Source: Billgrantia zhangzhouensis (GTDB lineage Bacteria > Pseudomonadota > Gammaproteobacteria > Pseudomonadales > Halomonadaceae). From it: a DNA stretch of 64,000 nt. The notes under the pieces were generated by a model. It had not been told where the DNA came from and made no database searches. It worked only from the letters and a program-made list of their open reading frames with translations. Made by a program: the position numbers and the translations under genes. The DNA lies in assembly GCF_021404465.1 (NCBI RefSeq), contig NZ_JABFTT010000005.1, positions 62,001-126,000 of the forward strand, read 5' to 3'. Shown here in pieces: positions 8,926 to 16,968 of the stretch (the stretch's first letter is position 1; every line of letters starts with the position of its first letter).

Positions 8926-9351
8926 ATGGCACAGCGCAACCAGAATCCGGGTAACTTTGCCAACGATCCGCAAAAAGCCTCTCAGGCCGGCCAGAAAGGT
9001 GGTCAGCACAGCGGTGGCAACTTTGCCAATGATCCACAACGCGCTTCCGAAGCCGGCCACAAGGGCGGCCAGCAAAGCGGTGGCAACTTCGCCAACGACC
9101 CGCAGCGCGCCTCCGAAGCCGGCCACAAGGGCGGCCAGCAAAGCGGTGGCAACTTCGCCAACGACCCGCAGCGCGCCTCCGAAGCCGGCCAAAAAGGCGG
9201 CCAGCACAGCGGTGGCAACTTCGCCAACGACCCGCAGCGCGCCTCCGAAGCCGGCCAGAAAGGCGGTCAGCACAGCGGTGGCAACTTTGCTAACGACCCG
9301 CAAAAGGCTTCAGAAGCCGGCCGCAAGGGTGGTAAGAACCAGGGCCGCTAA
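8926..9351 (+). CDS. KGG-repeat stress-induced hydrophilic protein (GsiB/YciG-like)
   Basis: A 141-residue, highly hydrophilic protein made almost wholly of six copies of a 22-residue repeat with core NFANDPQ(R/K)AS and AG(H/Q/R)KGG, the KGG motif of general stress proteins such as GsiB and YciG. These are late-embryogenesis-like, probably disordered proteins linked to desiccation, osmotic or stationary-phase stress. No cysteine, membrane segment or signal is present. The start is the ATG at 8926 behind a very strong binding site (GGAAGGAG). The 66-bp DNA repeats are nearly identical in the middle, a sign of recent expansion or gene conversion. A rho-independent terminator follows. Confidence 0.9.
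   Translation: MAQRNQNPGNFANDPQKASQAGQKGGQHSGGNFANDPQRASEAGHKGGQQSGGNFANDPQRASEAGHKGGQQSGGNFANDPQRASEAGQKGGQHSGGNFANDPQRASEAGQKGGQHSGGNFANDPQKASEAGRKGGKNQGR
8953..9339 (+). repeat. tandem 66-bp coding repeat, about six units
   Basis: Direct repeats with a period of exactly 66 bp; for example AGCAAAGCGG recurs at 9071 and 9137. Central units are almost identical at DNA level, while the first and last are more diverged. The repeat encodes the 22-residue KGG unit. Copy number could vary by slippage or recombination between strains. Confidence 0.9.
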
Positions 9352-9424
9352 GCGCTGGCTGCCGTTCCACCTCACGGATCGAGGCACGAAGCAGGAAGCT
9401 TCGAAGAACGACTAGCCTCTATAG

Positions 9425-9453
9425 GCTGTCAGGGTGTGCCCTGGCAGCTTTTT
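9425..9453 (+). terminator. rho-independent terminator of the KGG-repeat gene
   Basis: GCTGTCAGGG (9425-9434) pairs with CCCTGGCAGC (9439-9448), including one G-U pair, across a TGTG loop and is followed by TTTTT. It lies 74 bases after the stop codon. Confidence 0.85.
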
Positions 9454-9535
9454 CTGTGCGTACGCTTTTTTGCACACGACCAAGGTCGGGTTGCGGCAAA
9501 GTTGCCAAGCGCTCACCCTAGCCAAAAATAAAAAA

Positions 9536-9553
9536 GACCCCCCGAAGGGGGTC
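9536..9553 (-). terminator. strong minus-strand terminator with no assigned gene
   Basis: Read on the minus strand: GACCCCC, loop TTCG, GGGGGTC and then a long T-rich run. It is the classic UUCG-tetraloop intrinsic terminator. No convincing minus-strand gene ends just upstream, so it either serves an unrecognised transcript from about 9560-10100 or provides two-way insulation behind the KGG gene. Confidence 0.8.
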
Positions 9554-10147
9554 AGGTGGAGCACGCCAGCTCACATCGGTACATCGCCCTGGTCCTTAAC
9601 CGTTGGCGACGTTGCCGAGGAAGGTGAAGCCGACCTTCCTGCAGCGTTGATCGGTTAGCTAACAAACACAATGCGATTACTGCGCCAACAATTACAAAAT
9701 TTCTTACAAAACATAGGCCTGAAAGAAAAATAGCTACGCAGGCTTTATGCCATATGCCGCCAGCTCACTCCTTGCTGCACCACCGAAGCTCACCAAGAGC
9801 TGTCTTGCTGCATTATAACGCAATGCAAAATTAGCCAATGCCGTATTCGACGAACTTGCCTCGTCGCTCAGACCTACAGCAGCTCCCGAGAAAACTCCTG
9901 GCGACCCCCTGCTCAGCAGGCGGCATCGAGCCAACCTTCCTCCTGACCATGTCGCCCAGGAAAAATGGCTGCACCCGCCTTCGGCTGGGTGAATTTCGCT
10001 CTCGCCAGGGTGAGGACGATCGGGCTGGGGCCGCACGGCCAAGCCACGTACCGCACGTACCGCTCGGTACGCAACTCCTTTATGCCAGCGATTCAGCAAA
10101 ATTGGTATATTGACCCGCTTGCATGACAAGGATGAGACCGACCGCCA
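9554..10147. other. gene-poor intergenic region, partly AT-rich
   Basis: About 590 bases without a supportable gene. 9618-9640 holds a perfect 8-bp inverted repeat AGGAAGGT/ACCTTCCT. 9660-9740 is AT-rich. A minus-strand frame ends at 9734 with a helical-looking tail (LANFALRYNAARQLL, then ELAAYGIKPA), and another short frame ends at 9596 (VGFTFLGNVANG); they may be remnants of a decayed gene. 10056-10071 is a perfect hairpin CGTACCG-CT-CGGTACG. TATATT at 10106-10111 could be a -10 box for pgpA. Confidence 0.4.
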
Positions 10148-10624
10148 ATGACCATGGACGATGCAGTACTTCTCTTTGCCACCGGCTTCGGGCTGGGCTG
10201 GTTGCCCTGGTCGCCCGGCACCTTCGGCTCACTGCTGGGGATACCGCTGGCCTGGTGGATGTCGGGTTTCACTCGTGGCTCGCAGCTCGGCATCATGACG
10301 TTTCTACTGATCGTGGCCGTGCCGATCTGCCATGTGGCCTCACTGGCCCTGGGCAGCGGCGATGCACCCCAGATCGTTGCCGACGAATTCATGGCCTTCC
10401 CGATAGCCCTGCTGGGGCTCTCCGTCGCCCGCCAGCCCTGGGTCATGGCACTGGCTTTCATCCTGTTTCGCCTGTTCGATGCCACCAAACCGCCCCCCAT
10501 CGATCATATCGAAGCGATTGGCGGCGGGCTCAGCATCGCGCTTGACGATGTGATGGCCGCGATCTACGCCTGGCTGGTGCTGGTAGCAATACTAAGCCTG
10601 TGGCGGCGGCATGGCCGCCGCTGA
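10148..10624 (+). CDS. pgpA: phosphatidylglycerophosphatase A
   Basis: Removes the phosphate from phosphatidylglycerophosphate in the inner membrane, the last step of phosphatidylglycerol synthesis. The 158-residue protein shows the family motifs: SPGTFGSLLG near the N-terminus, IVADEF with acidic residues, FRLFDATKPPPI, and IGGGLSIALDDVMA near the C-terminus. Several hydrophobic helices lie between them. In many relatives pgpA follows thiL in the riboflavin/nusB operon; here it stands alone. ATG 10148 or 10154 are both possible, and neither has a clear binding site. It ends two bases from a convergent gene. Confidence 0.92.
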   Translation: MTMDDAVLLFATGFGLGWLPWSPGTFGSLLGIPLAWWMSGFTRGSQLGIMTFLLIVAVPICHVASLALGSGDAPQIVADEFMAFPIALLGLSVARQPWVMALAFILFRLFDATKPPPIDHIEAIGGGLSIALDDVMAAIYAWLVLVAILSLWRRHGRR

Positions 10625-10626
10625 TG

Positions 10627-11388
10627 TCAAACTTCGACGATCAGATCCGGCACGAATAGGGGCGGCTCGAACTCCCCGGGGTAACCACCCGGGTTGGCCA
10701 GCACCCGCGTGCCATTGACTTCGCTATCCACCGGCTCGTGCACATGACCGTGAATCCACAGATCCATGCGTCCCATCATGGCCGGCAGATGCGAGGCAAA
10801 AGCCGGCGACAACGCATCGCCCCGGTAGCGCGACGGAATGCAATCCGCCAACGGCGCGTGATGGCTGATCACCACCCGAGGCCCGTCGCAGGGCATGGCC
10901 AGCTCCACCGCCAGCCAAGCCAGGGCTTCAGTATGCAACCGCTGGCTTTCGGCCGGACTGAACCTCTCCCCTTCCGGCTGTTCGATGATGCTGAAATCCG
11001 GCATCAACCAGCGCGCCTTCTCTTCGGACAGCGCCGGGTCAAAGCCCGGGTCATCGGCATAAAGCGCGAAGTCGGTCCAAAGGGTGGTGCCATGGAAGCG
11101 CACGCCACCCAGCGTGAGTGAACGGTTGTCGAGCAGATGAATGCCCAGCCGCTCGGCCTCCGCGGCCAGCGCCTGACGCAGCAACGGCATGCAGCTGCCA
11201 TAGAACTCGTGGTTGCCCGGCACGTAGAGGATCGGCAGCCCGGCGAAACGCGCCGCGGCCCAGGCAAGCCCCTCCGCATGGCGGTGGATGTCACCGGCAA
11301 GAATGACGACGTCCGCCGCCACGTCCGGCAACTCGCGTCCTTCATCGAAATGTTCCAGATGCAGGTCCGACAGCACCCTGAGTCGCAT
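10627..11388 (-). CDS. calcineurin-like metallophosphoesterase
   Basis: A 253-residue single-domain enzyme with the dinuclear-metal signature of the superfamily in order: SDLHLEH (Asp8, His10), LAGDIH, PGNHEFYG, SHHAPL and HGHVHEP. It should hydrolyse phosphomonoesters or diesters in the cytoplasm; no signal peptide is seen. The natural substrate is unknown. The ATG at 11388 is chosen because GAGGAGG precedes it closely; a longer frame adds a non-conserved leader. It converges with pgpA with only two bases between stops. Confidence 0.88.
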   Translation of the reverse strand: MRLRVLSDLHLEHFDEGRELPDVAADVVILAGDIHRHAEGLAWAAARFAGLPILYVPGNHEFYGSCMPLLRQALAAEAERLGIHLLDNRSLTLGGVRFHGTTLWTDFALYADDPGFDPALSEEKARWLMPDFSIIEQPEGERFSPAESQRLHTEALAWLAVELAMPCDGPRVVISHHAPLADCIPSRYRGDALSPAFASHLPAMMGRMDLWIHGHVHEPVDSEVNGTRVLANPGGYPGEFEPPLFVPDLIVEV

Positions 11389-11479
11389 GGCTACCTCCTC
11401 GTTTGCCGGCGCACCGGCAAGTGCACCGCTCCAATCGGATTGGCCCAGCATAAGCGGGCAGCGAGAGGCTTCGCCAGGT

Positions 11480-11509
11480 TTGGCTGATGCCGGCGCTTGC
11501 GACTATGTT
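11480..11509 (+). promoter_or_regulatory. candidate promoter, RpoS/sigma70-like
   Basis: TTGGCT (11480-11485), a 17-base spacer and CTATGTT (11503-11509), 47 bases before the hemerythrin ATG. The surrounding bases GTTTG-N17-CGACTA-NN-TTGA match the layout at 4054-4087 exactly in spacing. Confidence 0.4.
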
Positions 11510-11556
11510 GAGATGGCCCCTAGCAAAGGGCACAACGACTCAATGGAGGGAGTCTC

Positions 11557-12132
11557 ATGACCGTGCAGAACACTACCACGTCCGCCCAGGATGTCGTCGA
11601 CATTCTCACTATCGATCATCGCGAAATGGAGGATCTGCTCGACCAGATCCAGCGCTCGCCTGATTCCGTACAGCGCCGTGACCTGACCGATACGCTAATT
11701 GCCGAGGTGATGCGTCACTCCGTTGCCGAGGAGATGTATGTCTACCCGGCCATGGAGAAGCGTATTCCAGGCGGGAAAGAGGAAGCCGAGCACGACAGGG
11801 AGGAACACGACGAGATCGTGCAGGTAATGAAGCAGCTGGAAGATGCCGATGCCGCCGAGCCGGCCTTCATGGATCGCGTGCACAAGCTGGACGACCTGCT
11901 ACGCCACCACGCCAAGGACGAGGAAGCCGACCAGTTTCCCAAGATGCGCGAGCGCATCCCCGGCGAAGACCTTGTCGAACTAGGCAGGGAGGTGGAAAAA
12001 GCCAAGCAACTGGCACCGACCCGCCCCCACCCCAGTGCGCCCCACGCCGAGCTGTTCCACAAGACCGTGGGCGCCGGCGTCGGCATGGTCGACCGCCTGC
12101 GCGACCAGCTCAGCGGTAGAATGACAGGCTAA
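11557..12132 (+). CDS. hemerythrin HHE-domain protein
   Basis: A 191-residue soluble four-helix protein expected to bind a di-iron centre. Candidate ligands are His21, His54 and Glu58, His79 or His84, and His118 with Glu122; all the histidines and acids of the family are present. Bacterial relatives act in oxygen, nitric-oxide or iron-linked redox sensing and stress survival. The C-terminal 40 residues (proline- and histidine-rich, then an amphipathic stretch) lie outside the domain. ATG 11557 follows GGAGGGA. It is a single gene with its own candidate promoter, and a hairpin follows it. Confidence 0.9.
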   Translation: MTVQNTTTSAQDVVDILTIDHREMEDLLDQIQRSPDSVQRRDLTDTLIAEVMRHSVAEEMYVYPAMEKRIPGGKEEAEHDREEHDEIVQVMKQLEDADAAEPAFMDRVHKLDDLLRHHAKDEEADQFPKMRERIPGEDLVELGREVEKAKQLAPTRPHPSAPHAELFHKTVGAGVGMVDRLRDQLSGRMTG

Positions 12133-12163
12133 ACGTCAAGCCTTCAGCCGAGCCTTCGCTTCA

Positions 12164-12191
12164 CCCGGGCGCCTGAAAAGAGGCGCCCGGG
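12164..12191. terminator. GC-rich hairpin between convergent genes
   Basis: CCCGGGCGCCT and AGGCGCCCGGG form a perfect 11-bp stem around GAAAAG. No long T-run follows on either strand, but its position between two convergent stops suggests a shared terminator. Confidence 0.6.
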
Positions 12192-12234
12192 CCTCATTGG
12201 CACTTTCATGTCTCCTGAACTGCCTTATCGGGCC

Positions 12235-12654
12235 TTACCAAGGGTCGTAGGTGCCGAAGTTCCATAAATGGCCCTCCGGGTCGCGGCAGCTGAAACCCCG
12301 CCCGCCGTAATCCTCGTCCTTGATTTCGATGGCGATCTGGGCACCGGCTGCTTTGGCTCTGGTATAGATGGCATCGGCGTCCGAAACGATGAGATAGGCA
12401 CACTGCGTCTCGGCGCCACCGATTTCATCCGGCTGTTTCATCAGATGCCCGAATTCGCTGTCCGTGGCCGATCCCAACATGATCATCCCGTTGCCGAATG
12501 TCAGTTGAGCATGGGCAATACTGCCATCCTCGTTGGCAGCAACGAACTGCTTCTCGAAGCCGAAAGCCTGGCAGAGCCATTCAATGGCCGCTGGCGCATT
12601 TCGGTAACGCAGGCATGGGATCACCGTGACCCGTGTGTTTTTTGCATCACTCAT
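12235..12654 (-). CDS. VOC-family (glyoxalase-like) protein
   Basis: A 139-residue protein with the paired beta-alpha-beta-beta-beta fold of the vicinal oxygen chelate superfamily. Visible features are a first half starting VTVIPCLRYRNAPAAIEWL and the C-terminal RDPEGHLWNFGTYDPW, a hallmark of the PhnB/bleomycin-resistance-like subgroup in which the Glu is a potential metal ligand. Function is unknown; members range from lyases to binding proteins. ATG 12654 is preferred over ATG 12666 because GGAG lies six bases before it. Confidence 0.85.
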   Translation of the reverse strand: MSDAKNTRVTVIPCLRYRNAPAAIEWLCQAFGFEKQFVAANEDGSIAHAQLTFGNGMIMLGSATDSEFGHLMKQPDEIGGAETQCAYLIVSDADAIYTRAKAAGAQIAIEIKDEDYGGRGFSCRDPEGHLWNFGTYDPW

Positions 12655-12810
12655 GATCGGCTCCATTTCAATGACTGCCTTGAAGCGTAGCCCGGCACGG
12701 ATCGATTCACTGAACTTTGCGCTACGATATGTAGCCCCCCTTCTTGATGGAAAATACTTCCATCGCGCATGCTAGGGGTCCGCTTCCCTGCCTCATTCTG
12801 GAGAGACGAC

Positions 12811-13695
12811 ATGACACAGCCCCGCCTCGGCTTCATCGGCATCGGTCTGATGGGCGACCCCATGACGCGTCGCCTGCTGGAAGCCGGCTTTGCCGTCACG
12901 GTATGGAACCGCACCGCGGCCAAGGCCGAGCCCCTGCACGAGGCCGGCGCTACGCTCGCCGGCTCCATCGGCGAGTTGGTGGCGGGCGTGGAGGTGGTGA
13001 TGCTGTGCCTGGCCAACACCGCCGTGGTGGAAGAGGTGGTATTCGGAGAAGGCGGCGTGGCGGCGCATGGCCGCAGGGGGCAGCGCCTGGTCGATCTCTC
13101 CAGCAGCGACCCGACGGCAACACGCGCTTTTGCCGAGCGGTTGGAAGAAGAGTGCGGCATGCGCTGGGTGGATGCACCGGTCTCCGGTGGCGTGGCGGGG
13201 GCCGAGGCCGGCAGTCTGGCGGTCATGTGCGGCGGTGCGGAGGCGGACGTCGCAGCCGTACGACCCCTGCTCGCCCCGCTCTCGGCGCGGGTGACCCACA
13301 TGGGCCCGGTGGGAGCCGGTCAGGTCACCAAGGTATGCAATCAGATGATCGTCGGCTGCCAGGCGGCGGCGATCGCCGAGATGGTGGCCCTGGCCGAGGC
13401 CAGCGGTGTAGACGCCAGCCGCCTGACCGAAGCGCTGGCCGGTGGCTTCGCCGATTCCAAGCCGTTCCAGATCCTCACTCCGCGCATGGCGGCGAGCAAG
13501 TTCGACAGCCCGGCCTGGCACCTGCGTACCCTGCTCAAGGATCTCGACCTGGCACTGGCCCAGAGCCAGCGGGCCGGTAGCGCCACGCCTATGAGCGGTC
13601 TTGCGGCTCAGTTGATGCGCGCTCATGTCAATCATGGCCACGCCGAGCACGACCCGGCGACGCTGGTGGAGGCGTATCGCCGTATAAAAGACTAA
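12811..13695 (+). CDS. NAD(P)-dependent beta-hydroxyacid dehydrogenase (3-hydroxyisobutyrate dehydrogenase family)
   Basis: A 294-residue oxidoreductase of the family containing 3-hydroxyisobutyrate dehydrogenase and tartronate semialdehyde reductase. The N-terminal Rossmann motif GFIGIGLMGDPM, the substrate motif DAPVSGGVAGAEAG and the catalytic lysine in GQVTKVCNQM are all present. The exact hydroxyacid cannot be assigned. ATG 12811 is preceded by GGAGAGA at good spacing; upstream codons in the frame are not conserved. The stop overlaps by four bases with the stop of the convergent hydroxylase gene. Confidence 0.9.
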   Translation: MTQPRLGFIGIGLMGDPMTRRLLEAGFAVTVWNRTAAKAEPLHEAGATLAGSIGELVAGVEVVMLCLANTAVVEEVVFGEGGVAAHGRRGQRLVDLSSSDPTATRAFAERLEEECGMRWVDAPVSGGVAGAEAGSLAVMCGGAEADVAAVRPLLAPLSARVTHMGPVGAGQVTKVCNQMIVGCQAAAIAEMVALAEASGVDASRLTEALAGGFADSKPFQILTPRMAASKFDSPAWHLRTLLKDLDLALAQSQRAGSATPMSGLAAQLMRAHVNHGHAEHDPATLVEAYRRIKD

Positions 13696-14537
13696 CCCTG
13701 CGGCTCCGGCCCTCCGCTCTGTACGGCAGACGGCTTGGGATTCAGCAGGGGCTGGATCAGCATGCGGTCCAGCCTAAGCTCGCGGGGGTCGCGGAACGCT
13801 TCGATGCCGAGCGTCATGCCGAGGTGCCCGGCGCCGGGCTGGTCGCGGTAGGTACCGAACAGCCGGTCCCACCAGGGCAGGTTGAAGCCGAAGTTGCTGT
13901 CGGTTTCGTGGCGCACGATGGAGTGATGAACTCGATGCATGTCCGGGGTCACCACGATGAGGCGCAGCCGGCGGTCGACCCGCTCGGGCAGGCGCACGTT
14001 GCCGTGATTGAACATGGAAGTGGCATTGAGCAGGACCTCGAAGAGCAGCACCGCCACGGCCGGCGCCCCCAATAGCATTACCGCGGCGATCTTGATGCCC
14101 ATTGAGATAAGGATCTCCAGCGGATGGAATCGCAGGCCGGTGGTCACGTCGAACTCGAGATCCGCGTGGTGCATACGGTGCAGGCGCCACAGCCAGGGCA
14201 CGGCATGGAACAGTCGATGCTGGAAATAAATTGCTGCGTCCAGCAGCAGCACCGAGAGCGGCAACGCCAGCCACAGCGGCGCCGAGAGCAGATGGAACAG
14301 CCCCCAGCCGTGCTCGGCGGCCACCAGGGCAGCCCCTACCGCCGCCAGGGGAAAGAGCAGACGCACGGCCAGCGTATCCAGCACCAGGATCGACAGGTTG
14401 CCGGGCCAGCGCTGCCAGCGCCGTATCCGCTGCTCACGGCGCACGGCGCGGAATTCCCACAGCGCCATCGCCGCGAGCACCAGCAGGAAAATGCCAAGGC
14501 GGATGAGCGGTTCGTGAAGCAGTAGTATCTCGCTCAT
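13692..14537 (-). CDS. sterol desaturase / fatty acid hydroxylase family membrane protein
   Basis: A 281-residue integral membrane di-iron enzyme candidate. It has hydrophobic segments at about 12-30, 50-75, 85-105 and 145-170, plus the complete histidine box set: H107xxxH111, H120xxH123H124, H178 and H201xxH204H205. Such proteins hydroxylate or desaturate lipids using oxygen; the substrate is unknown. ATG 14537 is preferred to ATG 14543 because GGAG lies eight bases before the former and only two before the latter. It lies divergently from the MoxR gene. Confidence 0.88.
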   Translation of the reverse strand: MSEILLLHEPLIRLGIFLLVLAAMALWEFRAVRREQRIRRWQRWPGNLSILVLDTLAVRLLFPLAAVGAALVAAEHGWGLFHLLSAPLWLALPLSVLLLDAAIYFQHRLFHAVPWLWRLHRMHHADLEFDVTTGLRFHPLEILISMGIKIAAVMLLGAPAVAVLLFEVLLNATSMFNHGNVRLPERVDRRLRLIVVTPDMHRVHHSIVRHETDSNFGFNLPWWDRLFGTYRDQPGAGHLGMTLGIEAFRDPRELRLDRMLIQPLLNPKPSAVQSGGPEPQG

Positions 14538-14660
14538 GTTCATGGCTCCGGCGAATCCCTGCTCTGATGGTATCGCTTTCGAGCGGGATTTGTCCCTAGC
14601 CCCGCCCTTCCGTACACTTGTTTGACTCTCCCCTACACGATGCTACGCCGAGGCATGACC

Positions 14661-15515
<855 letters not shown>

Positions 15516-15518
15516 GTC

Positions 15519-16697
15519 ATGTTCATCGGCCTGTTCGAAACCCTCAAGCGCGCCGGCGTGCCGGTGTCGCTGCGCGAATTGCTCGACCTGCATGCAGTGG
15601 TCGAGCGCGGCGTGGTATTCGCCGACATGGAGGCGTTCTACCAGGTCGCGCGCACCGTGATGGTCAAGGACGAGCGCCATTTCGACCGCTTCGATCGCGC
15701 TTTTGCCGCCTGGTTCGACGGCCTGGAAAATCTCGATGCCGCCATCGAGGCGCTGATTCCCGACGACTGGCTGCGCCGTGAATTCAAGAAGCAGCTCTCC
15801 GAGGAGGAGAAGGCGCAGATCGAGTCGCTGGGCGGGCTGGAAAAACTGATCGAAACCTTCAAGCAGCGCCTGGAGGAGCAGAAGGAGCGCCACACCGGCG
15901 GCAACAAGTGGATCGGCACCGGCGGCACCAGCCCCTTCGGCGCCTACGGCTACAACCCCGAAGGCATTCGCGTTGGCCAGGAGGGCTCGCGCCACCGCCG
16001 AGCGGTAAAGGTATGGGACGAGCGCCGCTTCCGCGACTATGACGACTCCCTCGAACTCGGCACACGCAACATCAAGATGGCGCTGCGCCGGCTGCGCAAG
16101 TTCGCCCGCCAGGGCGCAGCCGAGGAATTCGACGTCGATGCTACCATCCGCGACACCGCCCGCGACGCCGGTCTGCTCAACGTGCGCATGCGCCCGGAGC
16201 GCCACAACACGGTGAAGGTGCTGCTGTTCCTCGATGTGGGCGGCTCCATGGACGATCACATTCGCGTCTGCGAGGAACTGTTCTCCGCCGCCCGCTCGGA
16301 GTTCAAGCACCTGGAGCACTACTATTTTCACAACTGTTTGTACGAAGGTGTCTGGCGCAACAACTACCGGCGCACCAGCGAGCGCATCCCCACCATGGAT
16401 GTGCTGCATACCTACGGCCGCGACTATCAGGTGGTTATCGTCGGCGATGCCGCCATGTCGCCCTACGAGGTGACCCACCCCGGCGGTAGCGTGGAGCACT
16501 TCAACGAGGAGGCCGGTGCCGTATGGCTCCAGCGCCTGGCCGACAAGTTCCCCCGCCTGGCCTGGCTCAACCCCATGCCACCGCGAGCCTGGGAGTACAC
16601 CCACTCCACCCAGTTGATCCGTCAGTTGATCGACGACCGCATGTATCCCATGACCCTGGAAGGGCTCGAGAATGCCATGCGCGACCTGGCGCGCTAG
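15519..16697 (+). CDS. VWA-domain protein (CoxE-like), partner of MoxR ATPase
   Basis: A 392-residue cytoplasmic protein. The C-terminal half is a von Willebrand A domain whose metal site reads LDVGGSMDDH, so the usual DxSxS is DxGGS, as in the CoxE-like subgroup. The N-terminal half is helical and basic, with a glycine-rich stretch near GTGGTSPFGAYG. With the preceding MoxR ATPase it forms a two-gene unit that may activate or assemble a client complex. It starts three bases after the ATPase stop, so translation is probably coupled. There is no signal peptide. Confidence 0.9.
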   Translation: MFIGLFETLKRAGVPVSLRELLDLHAVVERGVVFADMEAFYQVARTVMVKDERHFDRFDRAFAAWFDGLENLDAAIEALIPDDWLRREFKKQLSEEEKAQIESLGGLEKLIETFKQRLEEQKERHTGGNKWIGTGGTSPFGAYGYNPEGIRVGQEGSRHRRAVKVWDERRFRDYDDSLELGTRNIKMALRRLRKFARQGAAEEFDVDATIRDTARDAGLLNVRMRPERHNTVKVLLFLDVGGSMDDHIRVCEELFSAARSEFKHLEHYYFHNCLYEGVWRNNYRRTSERIPTMDVLHTYGRDYQVVIVGDAAMSPYEVTHPGGSVEHFNEEAGAVWLQRLADKFPRLAWLNPMPPRAWEYTHSTQLIRQLIDDRMYPMTLEGLENAMRDLAR

Positions 16698-16888
16698 CCC
16701 AAGCGCCACGAGCGAATGCGATCCGGCTCAGGATCGCTTGCCCCATTCCAAGCCCACCCCTATACTGTATATTCATACACATTCCGTATGACAGGCATGC
16801 TATCGGCCAGTCCGAGATAAGAGGCAGGCGATAGCGCAGAGACAGCGAAGAGGACGATAGCGAAGAAAACGAGAGCGGATAGACTCGC

Positions 16889-16908
16889 TATAGCCTTTTT
16901 TGGTTATT
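16889..16908 (+). promoter_or_regulatory. upstream operator candidate of the satD operon
   Basis: TATAGCCTTTTTTGGTTATT, an imperfect copy of the palindrome at 16918-16937 with the same 20-base length and matching arms (ATAGCC and GG.TATT). The two sites start 29 bases apart, just upstream of the -35 box. Confidence 0.5.
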
Positions 16909-16911
16909 AAT

Positions 16912-16939
16912 TTGAAAAATAGCCTTTAAGGGCTATTAT
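16912..16939 (+). promoter_or_regulatory. sigma70-type promoter of the satD operon
   Basis: TTGAAA (16912-16917), a 16-base spacer and TATTAT (16934-16939). This is the best promoter match in the window. It lies 30 bases ahead of the satD ATG and is overlapped by a palindrome. Confidence 0.65.
16918..16937 (+). promoter_or_regulatory. palindromic operator candidate within the satD promoter
   Basis: AATAGCCTTTAAGGGCTATT is a 20-base palindrome with a single mismatch. It fills the spacer and runs into the -10 box, so a protein bound here should block RNA polymerase. The SatD product carries a helix-turn-helix and is the natural candidate for an autorepressor; that link is inference. Confidence 0.6.
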
Positions 16940-16968
16940 CCAGACATCACCGACGCGTAGAACATCCT

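Noticed and set aside
8682..8963. Minus-strand frame sharing a short peptide (ASRVSQ-K-K) with a frame upstream of the amidotransferase start near 4030
   Set aside because: The resemblance comes from short AT-rich promoter-region DNA. It may reflect a regulatory element but not a coding gene.
8953..9339. Regular 66-bp repeats that might suggest a CRISPR array
   Set aside because: There are no unique spacers; the whole period is repeated and encodes the KGG protein.
9838..10113. 91-codon plus-strand frame
   Set aside because: Composition is like a shadow frame, with no binding site and no recognisable domain.
9734..10129. 131-codon minus-strand frame ending near the orphan terminator
   Set aside because: The first two thirds have no protein-like character and no start with a binding site; only the tail looks helical. 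I report the region as unexplained rather than as a gene.
16478..16489. GGCGGTAGCGTG, matching the core of the RfaH ops element, with an rfaH gene in the same window
   Set aside because: It lies inside the VWA coding sequence as ordinary codons, not in an operon leader, and is not followed by a long surface-polysaccharide operon.
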